Origin: Planctomycetota bacterium
GTDB lineage: Bacteria > Planctomycetota > Phycisphaerae > UBA1845
Reading direction: 5' to 3'
NCBI GenBank assembly: GCA_029558835.1
Contig: JAKQDH010000163.1
Span: 62,001-126,000 of the forward strand
Length of the DNA stretch: 64,000 nucleotides
Under the pieces are notes generated by a model, which did no database searches, was not told where the DNA came from, and saw only the letters and a list, made by a program, of their open reading frames with translations. A program made the translations under genes and the position numbers. This document shows, piece by piece, positions 16,463-26,184 of the stretch; positions within the stretch are counted from its first letter, which is position 1; every line of letters begins with the position of its first letter.

Positions 16463-19400
16463 ATGCCCCCCCCCGCGAGCGTCGCCGATTGCATTCCTCC
16501 ATCACGGGTTTATCATCGGCGCCCGGTGCTGCAGATTCCGCCGATCAGTGCGGAGGCACGGATCGCTAGCCTGAGAGTCCGGCTCGCTCGCGCCCAGGGG
16601 GTGGTGCACGTTTCAGGCCTGTGGGGATCTTCTGCGCCCATGGTGGTCGCCCTGGCCACGCTGCCGCAACGCACTTGCCTGTACGTCACCGCGCAACTCG
16701 AAGAGGCCGACGAGGTCCAGGACGATCTGGAACTATTCCTCGGCAGACCCTGCGCGCTGTTCCCGGCGTGGGAGGCGTTGCCGGGCGAGGGGGCGGCCGC
16801 CGGCGAGGTCGAGGCGGAACGCCTGCGGGTGTGCACACTTCTGCGTCACGCGGGGAGCGGCGACCAGGCCGACGTGCCGCCGATCGTCGCGCCGATTCAG
16901 GCCCTGCTCCAACCGGTGCCGGCGCCGGGCGAGCTGGCACGGCACATTCTGCACCTGACCGCGGGGGCGCCGCTGACCCTGCCGCCGGGGTCCCCAGCGA
17001 ACCCGGAGGCCGCACTCCCCCCCGCCGGGCCGGACGCGTTGCTGAACTGGGCGATCGACCACGGTTTCGCGCGACTGGACCTGGTCGAGTCGCCGGGAGA
17101 CGTCGCCCGCCGCGGTGACATTGTGGACCTCTTCGCGCCGGGGGAGTCGCATCCGTTCCGCCTGGAGTTCCTCGAAGACCGGCTCGAATCCATCCGGCGC
17201 TTCGACCTGAGCACGCAGCGCTCGATCGAGCGTCTGAGGCACGTGGCCGTGACCGTCGCGCCGCGCACGTCGGCGGCGAACGTCTCCGAGCAAGCCGACC
17301 TGTTCGCGTACCTGCCGGCCGATGCCCTGGTCGTGCTGGACGGCCCGGCTGAGATTCAGGAGATGGGTCAGACGATCCGGCGTCGGGTGTCGGCCCCCCA
17401 GCGGCTCTTCGCGGTCACGGACCTCTTCAGCCGAGCCCTGCGGTTCGGGCAGGTTCACCTCAGCCGGTTCGGGCCCGGTGCGGCGGCCCGCACGGAAGAC
17501 GCCGTTCATTTCGACGTGGGGTCGGTGACGCGTTTTGAAGGTAAGGCCGACGAGGCCGTCGGGCAGCTCTGTACGGCCGCCCGCGAGCACCAGGTCTACG
17601 TCGTCTGCGACAACGAGGGGGAACGCCGCCGCCTGGCGGAGATGATCGCCCAGACGGACGCGACAGCGGCCGCGTCGATCCATCTGACGGCCGGGGTCAT
17701 GCACCACGGGTTCGAGTGGTCGGCCGCCGGGACGATCGTGGTGCCTCACCACGAGGTCTTCCATCGCTATCGCCCGATCCGGCGCATCCGCCGCACCTAC
17801 GCGAGCCGGCCCATCGAAACCTGGGAGGACCTCAAGCCCGGCGACCTGGTGGTCCACGTGGTCCACGGCATCGCGCGTTATCGCGGGCTGACCCGCATGC
17901 GCAAGGGCACGTCGCAGTCGCAGGAGGAGTACCTCGGCCTCGAATTCGCCGACGACGCGCATGTGCACGTCCCCACCTCACAGGTGGACCTGGTGCAGAA
18001 GTACGTCGGGGCCGGCGGCATCAAGCCGACGCTTTCCAAGCTGGGCGGGAAACGCTGGAGTCGCACCAAACAGCAGGTGGCCGAAGCGCTCACCGACCTG
18101 GCCGCCGAACTGCTGCGCACCCAGGCCCGCCGCGCCGAAGCCGAGGGAATCGCCTATCCCCCCGACACCGAATGGCAGCGCGAATTCGAAGCGGCGTTCC
18201 CCTACGAGGAAACCGAAGACCAACTTACGGTGGCGGCCGACGTCAAGCAGGACCTCGGGCGGCCGCGACCGATGGACCGGCTCCTCTGCGGCGACGTGGG
18301 CTACGGCAAAACCGAGCTGGCGATGCGGGCGGCGTTCAAGGTCGTCGAGTACGGACGGCAGGTCGCGGTGCTGGTGCCGACCACGGTGCTGGCCGAGCAG
18401 CATTATGAGACGTTTCTGGACCGCATGGGGCCCTACCCGTTCCGGATCGGCTGCCTCTCGCGTTTCCGTTCGGCGGGCGAGCAGAAGCGCATTGTCAGTG
18501 AGGCGAAGAAGGGCCAGATCGACGTCGTCATCGGCACGCACCGGCTGCTCAGCGAAGATGTCGGTTTCGCCAACCTCGGTCTGGTCATCATCGACGAGGA
18601 GCAGCGCTTCGGCGTCGAGCACAAGGAGAAGCTCAAAGCCCTGCGGGCGACGGTCGAGGTGCTCACCCTGACCGCGACGCCGATTCCCCGGACGCTGCAC
18701 ATGGCCATGATCGGCCTGCGCGACATCAGCGCCCTCCAAACCCCGCCGGTGGACCGCCGCAGCATCGCCACCCAGGTGTGCGTCTTCAACCGGCAGCACA
18801 TCCGGGAGGCCGCCCTGCGGGAGATGAACCGCGGCGGACAGGTGTATTTCCTGCACAACTACGTCCGCTCGATCCACGGCGTGGCCGAGGCGCTCCAGAC
18901 GATCGTGCCGGAGGCCCGCATTCTCGTGGGTCACGGGCAGATGAAGGGTGCGACGCTGGACAACGTCATGCACCGTTTCGTCCGCCACGAGGCCGACATA
19001 CTCGTGTGCACGACGATCATCGAGAGCGGCATCGACATCCCTAACGTCAACACCATCTTCATCAACCGTGCGGACCGCTTCGGGCTGGCGGACCTGCACC
19101 AGTTGCGGGGACGCGTGGGTCGCTCTCGCCACCGGGCGTACTGCTACCTGCTGCTGTCGCCGGATCGCCCGCCCACCAGCAAGGCCGCCCGGCGGCTGAA
19201 GGCGATCGAGGAGTTCAGCGAGCTGGGGGCCGGGTTCCGCCTGGCGATGCGGGACCTGGAGATTCGCGGGGCGGGCAACCTGCTGGGTCGGGAGCAGAGT
19301 GGGCACATTGCGGCTGTCGGCTACGACCTGTACTGCCGGCTGCTCGATGCGACCGTGCGGCGGCTCAAGAATGAGCCCGAGGCCGCCCTGCCGCAGGTGC

Positions 19401-19840
19401 AGGTGGACCTTGACGTGGCGGCGTACATTCCTCGAAACTACATGGGTCTGGAGCGGGCGCGGCTCGAGGTGTATCGCCGGCTGGCCACCTGTCGAACGCT
19501 CGCGGACGTCGAGCAGTTGGAGCGAGACGTGAGCGATGCGTTCGGCCCGCTGCCGCCGCCGTTGCAGCGCCTGCTGGAACTGGGACAGTTGCGCGTCGAG
19601 GCGCGGGCGTACGGCATTCGCAGCATCAGCCTGCAACCGCCCGACGTGATCTTCACGGTGGAGGGCATCGCCCAGGCGGAGCCGCTGTTTCGCCAGGCGT
19701 CGGGCAGCGTGCGCATGGCCGACGGGAAGACGGTCCATCTGCGTCTGCCGCCCGGTTATCTGGAGACGGGGACGCTGCTGGCCGTGCTGCGGCAGATGTT
19801 CCGCCGGGCGGACGGACGGGTGGAGACATGTGCGCGATGA
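16463..19840 (+). CDS. mfd: Transcription-repair coupling factor Mfd
   Basis: An 1125-residue ATPase that removes stalled RNA polymerase at DNA damage and recruits UvrA. Residues 30-340 are the UvrB-homology region (VHVSGLWGSS; RLDLVESPGDVARRGDIVDLF). About 450-560 is the RNA-polymerase-interacting domain, opening DLKPGDLVVHVVHGIARYRG. The translocase has Walker A GDVGYGKTELA (about 610), IIDEEQRFGVEHKEK (about 710), LTATPIPRTL, and the QLRGRVGRS motif VI. The length fits the family. The start is uncertain: ATG 16463 is followed by nine C and has no strong ribosome site, and a GTG at 16526 is an alternative. The stop overlaps the next gene by four bases (ATGA). Confidence 0.97.
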   Translation: MPPPASVADCIPPSRVYHRRPVLQIPPISAEARIASLRVRLARAQGVVHVSGLWGSSAPMVVALATLPQRTCLYVTAQLEEADEVQDDLELFLGRPCALFPAWEALPGEGAAAGEVEAERLRVCTLLRHAGSGDQADVPPIVAPIQALLQPVPAPGELARHILHLTAGAPLTLPPGSPANPEAALPPAGPDALLNWAIDHGFARLDLVESPGDVARRGDIVDLFAPGESHPFRLEFLEDRLESIRRFDLSTQRSIERLRHVAVTVAPRTSAANVSEQADLFAYLPADALVVLDGPAEIQEMGQTIRRRVSAPQRLFAVTDLFSRALRFGQVHLSRFGPGAAARTEDAVHFDVGSVTRFEGKADEAVGQLCTAAREHQVYVVCDNEGERRRLAEMIAQTDATAAASIHLTAGVMHHGFEWSAAGTIVVPHHEVFHRYRPIRRIRRTYASRPIETWEDLKPGDLVVHVVHGIARYRGLTRMRKGTSQSQEEYLGLEFADDAHVHVPTSQVDLVQKYVGAGGIKPTLSKLGGKRWSRTKQQVAEALTDLAAELLRTQARRAEAEGIAYPPDTEWQREFEAAFPYEETEDQLTVAADVKQDLGRPRPMDRLLCGDVGYGKTELAMRAAFKVVEYGRQVAVLVPTTVLAEQHYETFLDRMGPYPFRIGCLSRFRSAGEQKRIVSEAKKGQIDVVIGTHRLLSEDVGFANLGLVIIDEEQRFGVEHKEKLKALRATVEVLTLTATPIPRTLHMAMIGLRDISALQTPPVDRRSIATQVCVFNRQHIREAALREMNRGGQVYFLHNYVRSIHGVAEALQTIVPEARILVGHGQMKGATLDNVMHRFVRHEADILVCTTIIESGIDIPNVNTIFINRADRFGLADLHQLRGRVGRSRHRAYCYLLLSPDRPPTSKAARRLKAIEEFSELGAGFRLAMRDLEIRGAGNLLGREQSGHIAAVGYDLYCRLLDATVRRLKNEPEAALPQVQVDLDVAAYIPRNYMGLERARLEVYRRLATCRTLADVEQLERDVSDAFGPLPPPLQRLLELGQLRVEARAYGIRSISLQPPDVIFTVEGIAQAEPLFRQASGSVRMADGKTVHLRLPPGYLETGTLLAVLRQMFRRADGRVETCAR

Positions 19841-21288
19841 AGCTTGTACCCATCAACCATGTGGAATGTCCCGCAAGCGGAAGCGAGGCGTGGTGTCGCG
19901 TGCTTCGGCGCCGCCACTCGGAGCGGGGGCCTGCAGGCAGTGGTGGGCCGATCACCACGTCGAGGCGCACCCGCACTCAGGCGGTCGGGAAGCCCGCCTG
20001 GCTGGGCGTGCTGCTGAGTGTGTCCTTGCTTGGCACTTCCTGTTCAAGCACGTTCAACGTGAAGCCGGACATTCTGGGCATGCGCAGCCGGGCGGCCGAG
20101 GCCTCGGGGGCCGAGGCCGGCCCGGGCGCTGCCACGGGCGACGAGTCACCAACGACCAGCGCCGCGCCCACCGCCGCCTCCGACGCCGGTTCGACGCCCG
20201 CGGGGACCGCGGCGGTTGCGGAGGCAGGCAACGTCGTCGGGGCGGCCGGCGTCTCCGCGGCCTCCACGCAACTGGCGCCCGTCAAGGAACTGGTCGTCAA
20301 CGGCGAGAAGGTCCCGGCGGCCGCCATCCTCCGCGACGTGCAGAACGAGCTGCGCCTCCGGGCGGCCGTGGCGACCCCTGAGGCTTATGAGGGCTACGTC
20401 GTCCGCCTCGCGCTGGAACGCATCCGCGACCGGGTATCCCAACTGCTGCTGTATCAGCAGGGCCTGCTCAAGCTGGCCGAGGCGGAGACCAAGCAGGTGG
20501 ACGCGGCCGTCGATGCCGAACTGCGCCGCATCATCACGGCAGGTTACGGCGGCAGCCAGCGGCGCTACGAGCGCGAGTTTCTCGAACCCCGCGGCGAAAC
20601 GATGGAAGACGCGCGCCGGGAGGTCCGCCGCGAGATCGTCGTCTCCAACTACCTTGACCACTACGTCAAGCCGATGGTACCGCAGCCGACGCGGGCGGAA
20701 CTCCGCACGCTGTTCGAGGCGCGGCGCGCGCACGCGCAGCGCTCCCCGCAGCGGCAGATGTCGCTCATTGACGTGCGCGTGGCCACCCGCCTGCCGCAGT
20801 CCGACACCGAGCCCTCGACCGAAGAACTGTCGGCCGCTCGGAGCGCCGCGCGGGCACGCGCGGAAGCCGCGCTGGCGGAGCTGCGCGGCGGCGCCGACTT
20901 CGCCGACGTCGCCCGACGCTACTCGGAGGACTCCCGCGCCGCCGACGGCGGCGCCTGGGGCTGGTTGACGTTCGGAAGCGTGACCGAGCGTTTCGAGCCG
21001 GCGGTGGAGGCGCTGTTCGCCCTTGCGGTCGGGCGGGTGAGCGACGTCATCGAAACGCCGGACAGCTTCTTCCTCGTCCGCTGCGACGGCATCGAGGGCG
21101 GCGCGGAGCCCGATTTCGAGGGAATGCAGCCCGAGCTCAAGGAGCAGTACTTCCGCGAGGCCTACAACCGCCTCGTGCTGGCGGAATTGACCAAGCTGCA
21201 ACAGACCGCCCGCATCGAGCCACAGGACCTGCGTCTGTTCCTGGCGGCCGTCCTGGAGACCGCCCCCAGGCCCGGCGGCAAACCCTGA
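19837..21288 (+). CDS. Parvulin-type peptidyl-prolyl isomerase lipoprotein
   Basis: The protein has 483 residues from ATG 19837, which overlaps the mfd stop as ATGA and so is translationally coupled (ATG 19828 is an alternative). A long charged n-region of about 55 residues precedes a hydrophobic stretch and lipobox LLGTSC, so the signal peptide is unusual or the true start is downstream. Then comes an Ala/Gly/Thr linker, a SurA-N-like helical part (residues 150-290), and a PpiC/parvulin domain at about 300-420: ADFADVARRYSEDSRAADGGAWGW...FALAVGRVSDVIETPDSFFLVR. The role would be folding of exported or outer-membrane proteins. The pairing with mfd is odd functionally and may only reflect gene order. 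Confidence 0.85.
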   Translation: MKLVPINHVECPASGSEAWCRVLRRRHSERGPAGSGGPITTSRRTRTQAVGKPAWLGVLLSVSLLGTSCSSTFNVKPDILGMRSRAAEASGAEAGPGAATGDESPTTSAAPTAASDAGSTPAGTAAVAEAGNVVGAAGVSAASTQLAPVKELVVNGEKVPAAAILRDVQNELRLRAAVATPEAYEGYVVRLALERIRDRVSQLLLYQQGLLKLAEAETKQVDAAVDAELRRIITAGYGGSQRRYEREFLEPRGETMEDARREVRREIVVSNYLDHYVKPMVPQPTRAELRTLFEARRAHAQRSPQRQMSLIDVRVATRLPQSDTEPSTEELSAARSAARARAEAALAELRGGADFADVARRYSEDSRAADGGAWGWLTFGSVTERFEPAVEALFALAVGRVSDVIETPDSFFLVRCDGIEGGAEPDFEGMQPELKEQYFREAYNRLVLAELTKLQQTARIEPQDLRLFLAAVLETAPRPGGKP

Positions 21289-21440
21289 GGCGACGTTCCG
21301 CAACGCCACGCGGGAATAGCGAATGACGAAGAGCGAAGAGCGAATGAGGACGGCAGCCGAACACGGCCGGTGTCAGCACTGCTGTTGCACACTCATGCAG
21401 ACTTGCCCGCTCAGCAGCTTCGGCGCGTAACAGACGGTGC

Positions 21441-22316
21441 CTATCGGCGTCGCCGCCGCAGGACCAGCGGCGTGGCTGCCACCAGCAGCAACAGCGTCGC
21501 CGGTTCGGGAACAAAGGCCAAACCAGAGAAGCCCTCCCCGGCAATCACGTGCTGGCCATTGGAAGTGGGGAAGCTTCCGATCAGCAGGTACTCACCCGTG
21601 TTCACGTTGAACGAGTAGAGCGCGTTCGAGCCGGCGTTCGGTGCCCCCGGTCCTCCGGTGACGAAGTAGCCGGTGGCGCCTTCCGGCGGCACGGCCATGC
21701 CGCCGTAAGTACCGACGCCCGGCGTGATCGTCACGGTGCGCAGCGCCGTACTCGCCGCCGTGGCGGGGTTGATGACCCGGATGGTCTGCGTCGTCGCGTC
21801 GAGCCCGATGAGCATGCCGTCGGCACGCCAACCCAGGCCGTTGATGTCGTGGTGGGCTTCCATCGGGTTCACGACGGTGGCCTGACCGGTTTCCAGGTTG
21901 ATGGTCATCAGTCGCGCCAAGGTGCTGCCGCCGTTGAGCGCGTATGCCGTACCGTCCGGGGCGAACGCCAACCCGCCTTCGTAGCAGTAGATGCCAAGCA
22001 AGCCAACCTGTTCAACGGAGTCGATGCCCCGGTCCTCGGCCAGGCGGATGCGGTAGAGTGAGCTGATGCTCGAAACACCCATGGTCAACGCGTAGAACAC
22101 TCCCTCGCCCGGGTGGTACTCCAGCGCGCCGACGTTTGACAGGCCCGTCTCGCCGATCAGGTCAAGGGCCGCGTTGTCCACCGAGATGTGATAGAGTCGG
22201 CCTGTGTCGCGTTCGATGCCGAAGAGGCTCGCCCTCGCGGCACCCGGAGTCAGAAGCAGCGCCGCGATGAGAGCGACCCCTACCGGCCGCAGGTGTGGCG
22301 AAACGTATGAGCGCAT
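21441..22316 (-). CDS. PEP-CTERM sorted extracellular protein
   Basis: The protein has 291 residues from ATG 22316, with AGGGGA upstream. A signal peptide (ALIAALLLTPGAARAS) is followed by a beta-propeller-like body with repeats of the sort GLAFAPDGTAYALNGG and LGWRADGMLIGLDATT. The C-terminus is a textbook PEP-CTERM signal: VPEP, a hydrophobic segment (TLLLLVAATPLVL), then RRRRR. Such proteins are processed by an exosortase and usually end up in extracellular polymer or the cell surface. No exosortase gene is in this window. The cargo role is unknown. Confidence 0.85.
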   Translation of the reverse strand: MRSYVSPHLRPVGVALIAALLLTPGAARASLFGIERDTGRLYHISVDNAALDLIGETGLSNVGALEYHPGEGVFYALTMGVSSISSLYRIRLAEDRGIDSVEQVGLLGIYCYEGGLAFAPDGTAYALNGGSTLARLMTINLETGQATVVNPMEAHHDINGLGWRADGMLIGLDATTQTIRVINPATAASTALRTVTITPGVGTYGGMAVPPEGATGYFVTGGPGAPNAGSNALYSFNVNTGEYLLIGSFPTSNGQHVIAGEGFSGLAFVPEPATLLLLVAATPLVLRRRRR

Positions 22317-22418
22317 CAGCTTTTCCCCTACCTTCCGGCGAGCGCGGCTGGACGCCAGCCTCACCACTCCCTGGTGCCGAGAGTGGCGACGGCGGCCCCC
22401 AACCAGATAACCCAGTCT

Positions 22419-22447
22419 ACTGTACTGATATCATTCTGGCCCGTCAA
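22419..22447 (-). promoter_or_regulatory. Promoter of the PEP-CTERM gene
   Basis: On the minus strand: TTGACG (22447-22442), 17-base spacer, TACAGT (22424-22419). It predicts a leader of about 95 bases before the ATG at 22316. Confidence 0.55.
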
Positions 22448-22932
22448 GGCCCTACCAAGCCGCCGGCCAGCCGGCATCCGCCAAAGCCCCGATGCGACCC
22501 AGGGGTCGGCATCGTGGCCGGCAATCTCACTCGGGCGGGAGGCTGGACAGCGGACAAACGCCACTGGCGGTAAACGCAGGGCGGTTCGTCAGCACGTGCT
22601 GACTATTTCGCGTTTCGACGGGCTCGCCGTCCCAGTTCCGCCACGGACGCGAAACGGTCGTCACCAGTCTTCGCGGCCGGCACAGCGACTTGGATGGGTC
22701 TCCCGTTCTCCGCCGCATTACGGCAGTGTGAAGCGGCCATCGTCGGCAGCCTTGAATGGTGTCGGACCGTGGCACAATCTCAGACGCGCCGACGAGCTTG
22801 CGGCTCACATCGCAGGGGAGCCGGGGGTCCGATAATCTGGTTGCTGTCGCGGGCTGTCGGACGTGTTCGCGCGGGCGGGGCAATCCGCGTGGCGCGGCCA
22901 CTTTTCCTGCACCGGCAAAGCTCGTTTTTTGG
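22448..22932. other. Divergent intergenic region, nothing recognised
   Basis: It lies between the promoters of the PEP-CTERM gene and the collagen-like gene. The open frames lack ribosome sites and normal composition. No repeat of the described families is present. Confidence 0.5.
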
Positions 22933-22961
22933 TTGCGTTACCGCCAAAAACCGCCTAGAAT
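22933..22961 (+). promoter_or_regulatory. Promoter of the collagen-like lipoprotein gene
   Basis: TTGCGT (22933-22938), 17-base spacer, TAGAAT (22956-22961). A T-run (TTTTTT) lies just upstream. It leaves a leader of about 125 bases before the ATG at 23095. Confidence 0.6.
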
Positions 22962-23094
22962 CCAAGCGTTGATATCGGCAAGGCACGGCACACGGGGCAC
23001 GTGTCCGGGGGAGACGTGCCGGCCGGGGGCTCAGCAGGGCGAGACACGATCTCGGCTATCGGTAGTTCTGCTGCTGCACACGGGAGCAAGTGTT

Positions 23095-24099
23095 ATGAAA
23101 CTCGTACGTGTATTCGGTCTGCTGGCGTCAGTCGCGTTGCTCGCGAGTCTGCTCACCCTAACCACGGGATGCCCGTACGCAAACGGGACCGGCGATGAGC
23201 CTCCCGCCGGCGAACCCATTCCGGGGCCCGAAGGACCGGCCGGTCCGCAAGGTGAGCAAGGACTGCAGGGTGAACAAGGTGAGCAGGGCCCGCAAGGCGA
23301 GCAGGGCCTCCAGGGTGAACAGGGTGAGCAAGGCCCGCAGGGTGAGCAAGGCGAGCAGGGCCTCCAGGGTGAGCAGGGTGAGCAAGGCCCGCAGGGTGAA
23401 CAAGGCGAGCAGGGTCCCTCAGGTCCAACCGGTCCTGCCGGCGCAACCGGTCCTGCCGGCCCGACAGGTGCGACGGGTCCGCAGGGTCCCGCCGGTGCGG
23501 CCGCCTCAGCCCTGTTCGACGTCTTCATTGACGACTTCTTCACTTACGGCGGTCACATCCCCGGCGAGTTTGCCACCGGTCAGACCGCTATTGTGGAGCC
23601 CGCGCTGGGTACCCCTCCCGGTCACGAAGGGGACGCCGGCGCGATCGCCTTCCGCGTGGTCATCCCGCAGGTGTACACCGCGGGGCACGCCGTCACCATG
23701 CGGCTCTTCTTCCTGCGCGAAGGCGACTTCAACGCCGGCACCTGCTTCGTCTTCACCGTGGACGCGGACCGCGTCACCAAGGGCACCGAGGCGGCGGTCT
23801 ACGGCACAACCAAGTGGGTCCGCATCGACTCCGGCGTCACGGAGGCCACGCAAGCCAGGCTGGTGGTAATGGACCTGCCGCTGAACTCAGCGGTCGGTCT
23901 GGACTACCCCAACGACCTTCAGGTGGCCGACGTGCTGACGTTTGAGGTCGCCACGGCCGAGCATCCCGACGACTTCAGCCCCTGGGAGGACGGCGGGCGC
24001 TACATGCTGCTGGGCGTGGAGTTCTTCGAAACGACGACGACTCCGATCATGGGATCGGCGACGCTCTTCGATTCGGCAGAGACGGCCAACTGCGAGTAG
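23095..24099 (+). CDS. Collagen-like lipoprotein
   Basis: The protein has 334 residues from ATG 23095, preceded by GGGAG. The signal peptide ends at lipobox LTTGC, so Cys23 or near it should be lipidated. After a Pro/Gly linker, residues 43-138 are an uninterrupted collagen Gly-X-Y tract, mainly GEQ, GPQ and GLQ triplets and then GPTGPAGATGPAG. The DNA is near-identical 9- and 18-base units, so length can change by slippage. Residues 140-334 form a beta-rich head (DVFIDDFFTYGGHIPGEF start) of unknown family. Bacterial collagen-like proteins form triple-helical stalks; this one would display the C-terminal head from the membrane (inference). Confidence 0.8.
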   Translation: MKLVRVFGLLASVALLASLLTLTTGCPYANGTGDEPPAGEPIPGPEGPAGPQGEQGLQGEQGEQGPQGEQGLQGEQGEQGPQGEQGEQGLQGEQGEQGPQGEQGEQGPSGPTGPAGATGPAGPTGATGPQGPAGAAASALFDVFIDDFFTYGGHIPGEFATGQTAIVEPALGTPPGHEGDAGAIAFRVVIPQVYTAGHAVTMRLFFLREGDFNAGTCFVFTVDADRVTKGTEAAVYGTTKWVRIDSGVTEATQARLVVMDLPLNSAVGLDYPNDLQVADVLTFEVATAEHPDDFSPWEDGGRYMLLGVEFFETTTTPIMGSATLFDSAETANCE

Positions 24100-24121
24100 C
24101 GCCCGGCGTGACGCTGGGCGC
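24099..24121 (+). terminator. Hairpin at the stop of the collagen-like gene
   Basis: GCGCCCGGC / GCTGGGCGC with loop GTGAC, starting on the last base of the stop codon. No T-run follows. It sits between convergent genes and may serve both. Confidence 0.45.
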
Positions 24122-24302
24122 GTAGGGGGGGGGGCGGCGACGACGTAGCGTCGGCCCCCTGTGGCCGACGGAGGACGCCGCCGACGCACGGATTGCCGAG
24201 GACGCCGTCGGCGGCGACGCTTTCTTCAACCGGCGGGCAGGCCCGCCCGCGACCGGGTTCGGTCCCGCGCGTGCACCGCGTCACCCGGCATGGACGAACC
24301 GT

Positions 24303-25907
24303 CTACGTCACGCCCACGGCCAGCACCGTCAGATCGTCGCTGTGCGGAGCACCGGCGGTGAAGCGACCGACGGCCTCCCGCACCACGCGGACGGCTTCCC
24401 TGGGTCGCGAATCGTCCAACTGGGACAACGCGTCGAGCAGCCGCTCTTTGCCGAACGGCTCATCTTGCAGGTTGCGGGCTTCGATCACCCCGTCCGTGTA
24501 GCAGAGTATCGTGAACGGACCTGTAGGCGCCTCCGCCACGGTCGTCGTGAACGACTCGGCCTCGACCACGCCCAGCGGCAGCGACGATTCCCCGGTCAGT
24601 TCGCGCGGCGGTTGCCCCGCCCCCGTCAGCAACACGGGTGCATAATGCCCGGCTGAAGCGAGGCGAATGCACCGCCCGACCGGGTCGAGCAACACGGCCA
24701 GGCAGGTGGCGAACTTCGCGGGCTCCGTGTTGGCAAACACGTGCCGGTTGCAGGCGGCCAGCAGTTCCGCCGGATCGGCGCAACGGGCCGTGAGCAGCCG
24801 CACGGTTGCTTGCAGATTCGCCATCAGCAGCGCCGCGGCCACCCCCTCGCCGCTCACGTCCGCCATCAGCAACCACAGCCGTCCCTCCGGCGCCTCGATC
24901 ACGTCGTAGTAGTCGCCGCTGACGCGGTTGCCCGGCTCGTTGAGCGCTTCCACCTGCACGCCGCCGTGGGCCGGCAACTGGCGGGGAAACAGTCCGCACT
25001 GAATGCGGCGGGCAAGCTGAAGTTCCTGCTGCAAGCGGACCATCTGCTGCTGCTCCTCCCACAGGTACGTGTTCAGCAGCCCGATGGTGATCTGCCGGGC
25101 GATGCCGGCCAGGAAGTCCATGTCCTCCGGCTCATACGCTTCGACGCTGCTGAGCCGGTCTCCGTAGATGACGCCCAGGACCTGGTCCTCGTGCAGCAGC
25201 GGCACGCACATGGCCGAGCGAATCCCCTGCTGTACGATGCTGACCGTCGGGTCGCTGTGCGCGCCCTCGATGAACAACACCCGTTCGCCGTCCTCGAGGG
25301 CACGGTTGAGGATCGACCGGCTGATCTTCAGCTCGCCTTCCGCCCCGTGCAGGTGGCGGACGACGGGCCAGTCGAGACGGCGCTCGCCCGGCCGGCGGAT
25401 GCCGATCGCCCCCCGCTCAAACCCCAACACCTCGCAGCAGATGGACAACGCATCCTCCAGCAGGCGGGCCCGCTCGCGCAGCGTGGTCAGCCGTTCGCTC
25501 AGCTCATAGATCATCTGGAGGCGGCGCTGAGGCAGCACGGGTTCCCGGCGCCGGCTTACGTAGCGCGCCTCGCGCGTGCCGGCCGCGTCGTCCTCGATCA
25601 CCACGCTGCCGCTGCTGGGCGCAGCGCCGTGGAACGTCACGACCACGGAACCCAGCAGGATCTGGTCCCCATCTTTCAGACAGGCCGCCGGGCAGGCCTG
25701 ACCGTTCACGAGCGTGCCGTTCTTGCTGCCCAAATCCTCGATGCGATAACCCTGCGGCGTGGGGACCAGGCGGGCGTGACGCCGCGACGTGCTCGGGTCA
25801 TTGATGAAAACGTCGCAGGAGCGCTCCCGGCCGATGATCAGCGGCAACGGGCCCAGGGGGTGCCGCTGGGTCCGTCCGTTGCTCAGGGTAACAATCAACT
25901 CGGCCAT
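24303..25907 (-). CDS. FHA-GAF-PP2C (RsbU/SpoIIE-type) phosphatase
   Basis: A 534-residue cytoplasmic regulator. Residues 1-95 are an FHA domain binding phosphothreonine (IIGRERSCDVFI, STSRRHARL, DLGSKNGTLVNG). About 130-285 is a GAF sensor domain (AMCVPLLHEDQVLGVIYGDR). A coiled linker (QQQMVRLQQELQLARRIQ) leads to a PPM/SpoIIE phosphatase at 320-534, with metal-site acidic residues in VSGDYYDV, MADVSGEGVAAALLM and APHSDDLTVLAV. Such proteins dephosphorylate anti-sigma antagonists in partner-switching pathways. No antagonist or anti-sigma gene is adjacent, so its partner is unknown. The ribosome site is weak. Confidence 0.92.
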   Translation of the reverse strand: MAELIVTLSNGRTQRHPLGPLPLIIGRERSCDVFINDPSTSRRHARLVPTPQGYRIEDLGSKNGTLVNGQACPAACLKDGDQILLGSVVVTFHGAAPSSGSVVIEDDAAGTREARYVSRRREPVLPQRRLQMIYELSERLTTLRERARLLEDALSICCEVLGFERGAIGIRRPGERRLDWPVVRHLHGAEGELKISRSILNRALEDGERVLFIEGAHSDPTVSIVQQGIRSAMCVPLLHEDQVLGVIYGDRLSSVEAYEPEDMDFLAGIARQITIGLLNTYLWEEQQQMVRLQQELQLARRIQCGLFPRQLPAHGGVQVEALNEPGNRVSGDYYDVIEAPEGRLWLLMADVSGEGVAAALLMANLQATVRLLTARCADPAELLAACNRHVFANTEPAKFATCLAVLLDPVGRCIRLASAGHYAPVLLTGAGQPPRELTGESSLPLGVVEAESFTTTVAEAPTGPFTILCYTDGVIEARNLQDEPFGKERLLDALSQLDDSRPREAVRVVREAVGRFTAGAPHSDDLTVLAVGVT

Positions 25908-26184
25908 AGCATAACACCGCGTCTCGTCACGTCGGCTCGGCGTCCCTTCGCTCCGTAACGTCGGCCCCCGCTCCGGACCCTCGGCTTCCCGCTCCGCAAC
26001 GTCGGCCCCCCGTGGTCGACGTGGGCGCTCGCGACGTTGCGGATTCCTGCGTCACCCGCGGGGGAGCGACGCTACCGGCCTCCACAGGGGAGCAACGCTA
26101 TCTCCAGCGCCATTCCACGACGGGGCGTGGGGATCGTCAGCGCCGCCCGTGGGCGTGCGGCCCCCGCCACAGGCGCCCACCTGT

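Noticed and set aside
23225..23500. CRISPR-like array
   Set aside because: The repeats are the in-frame Gly-X-Y coding units of the collagen-like gene, with no spacers.
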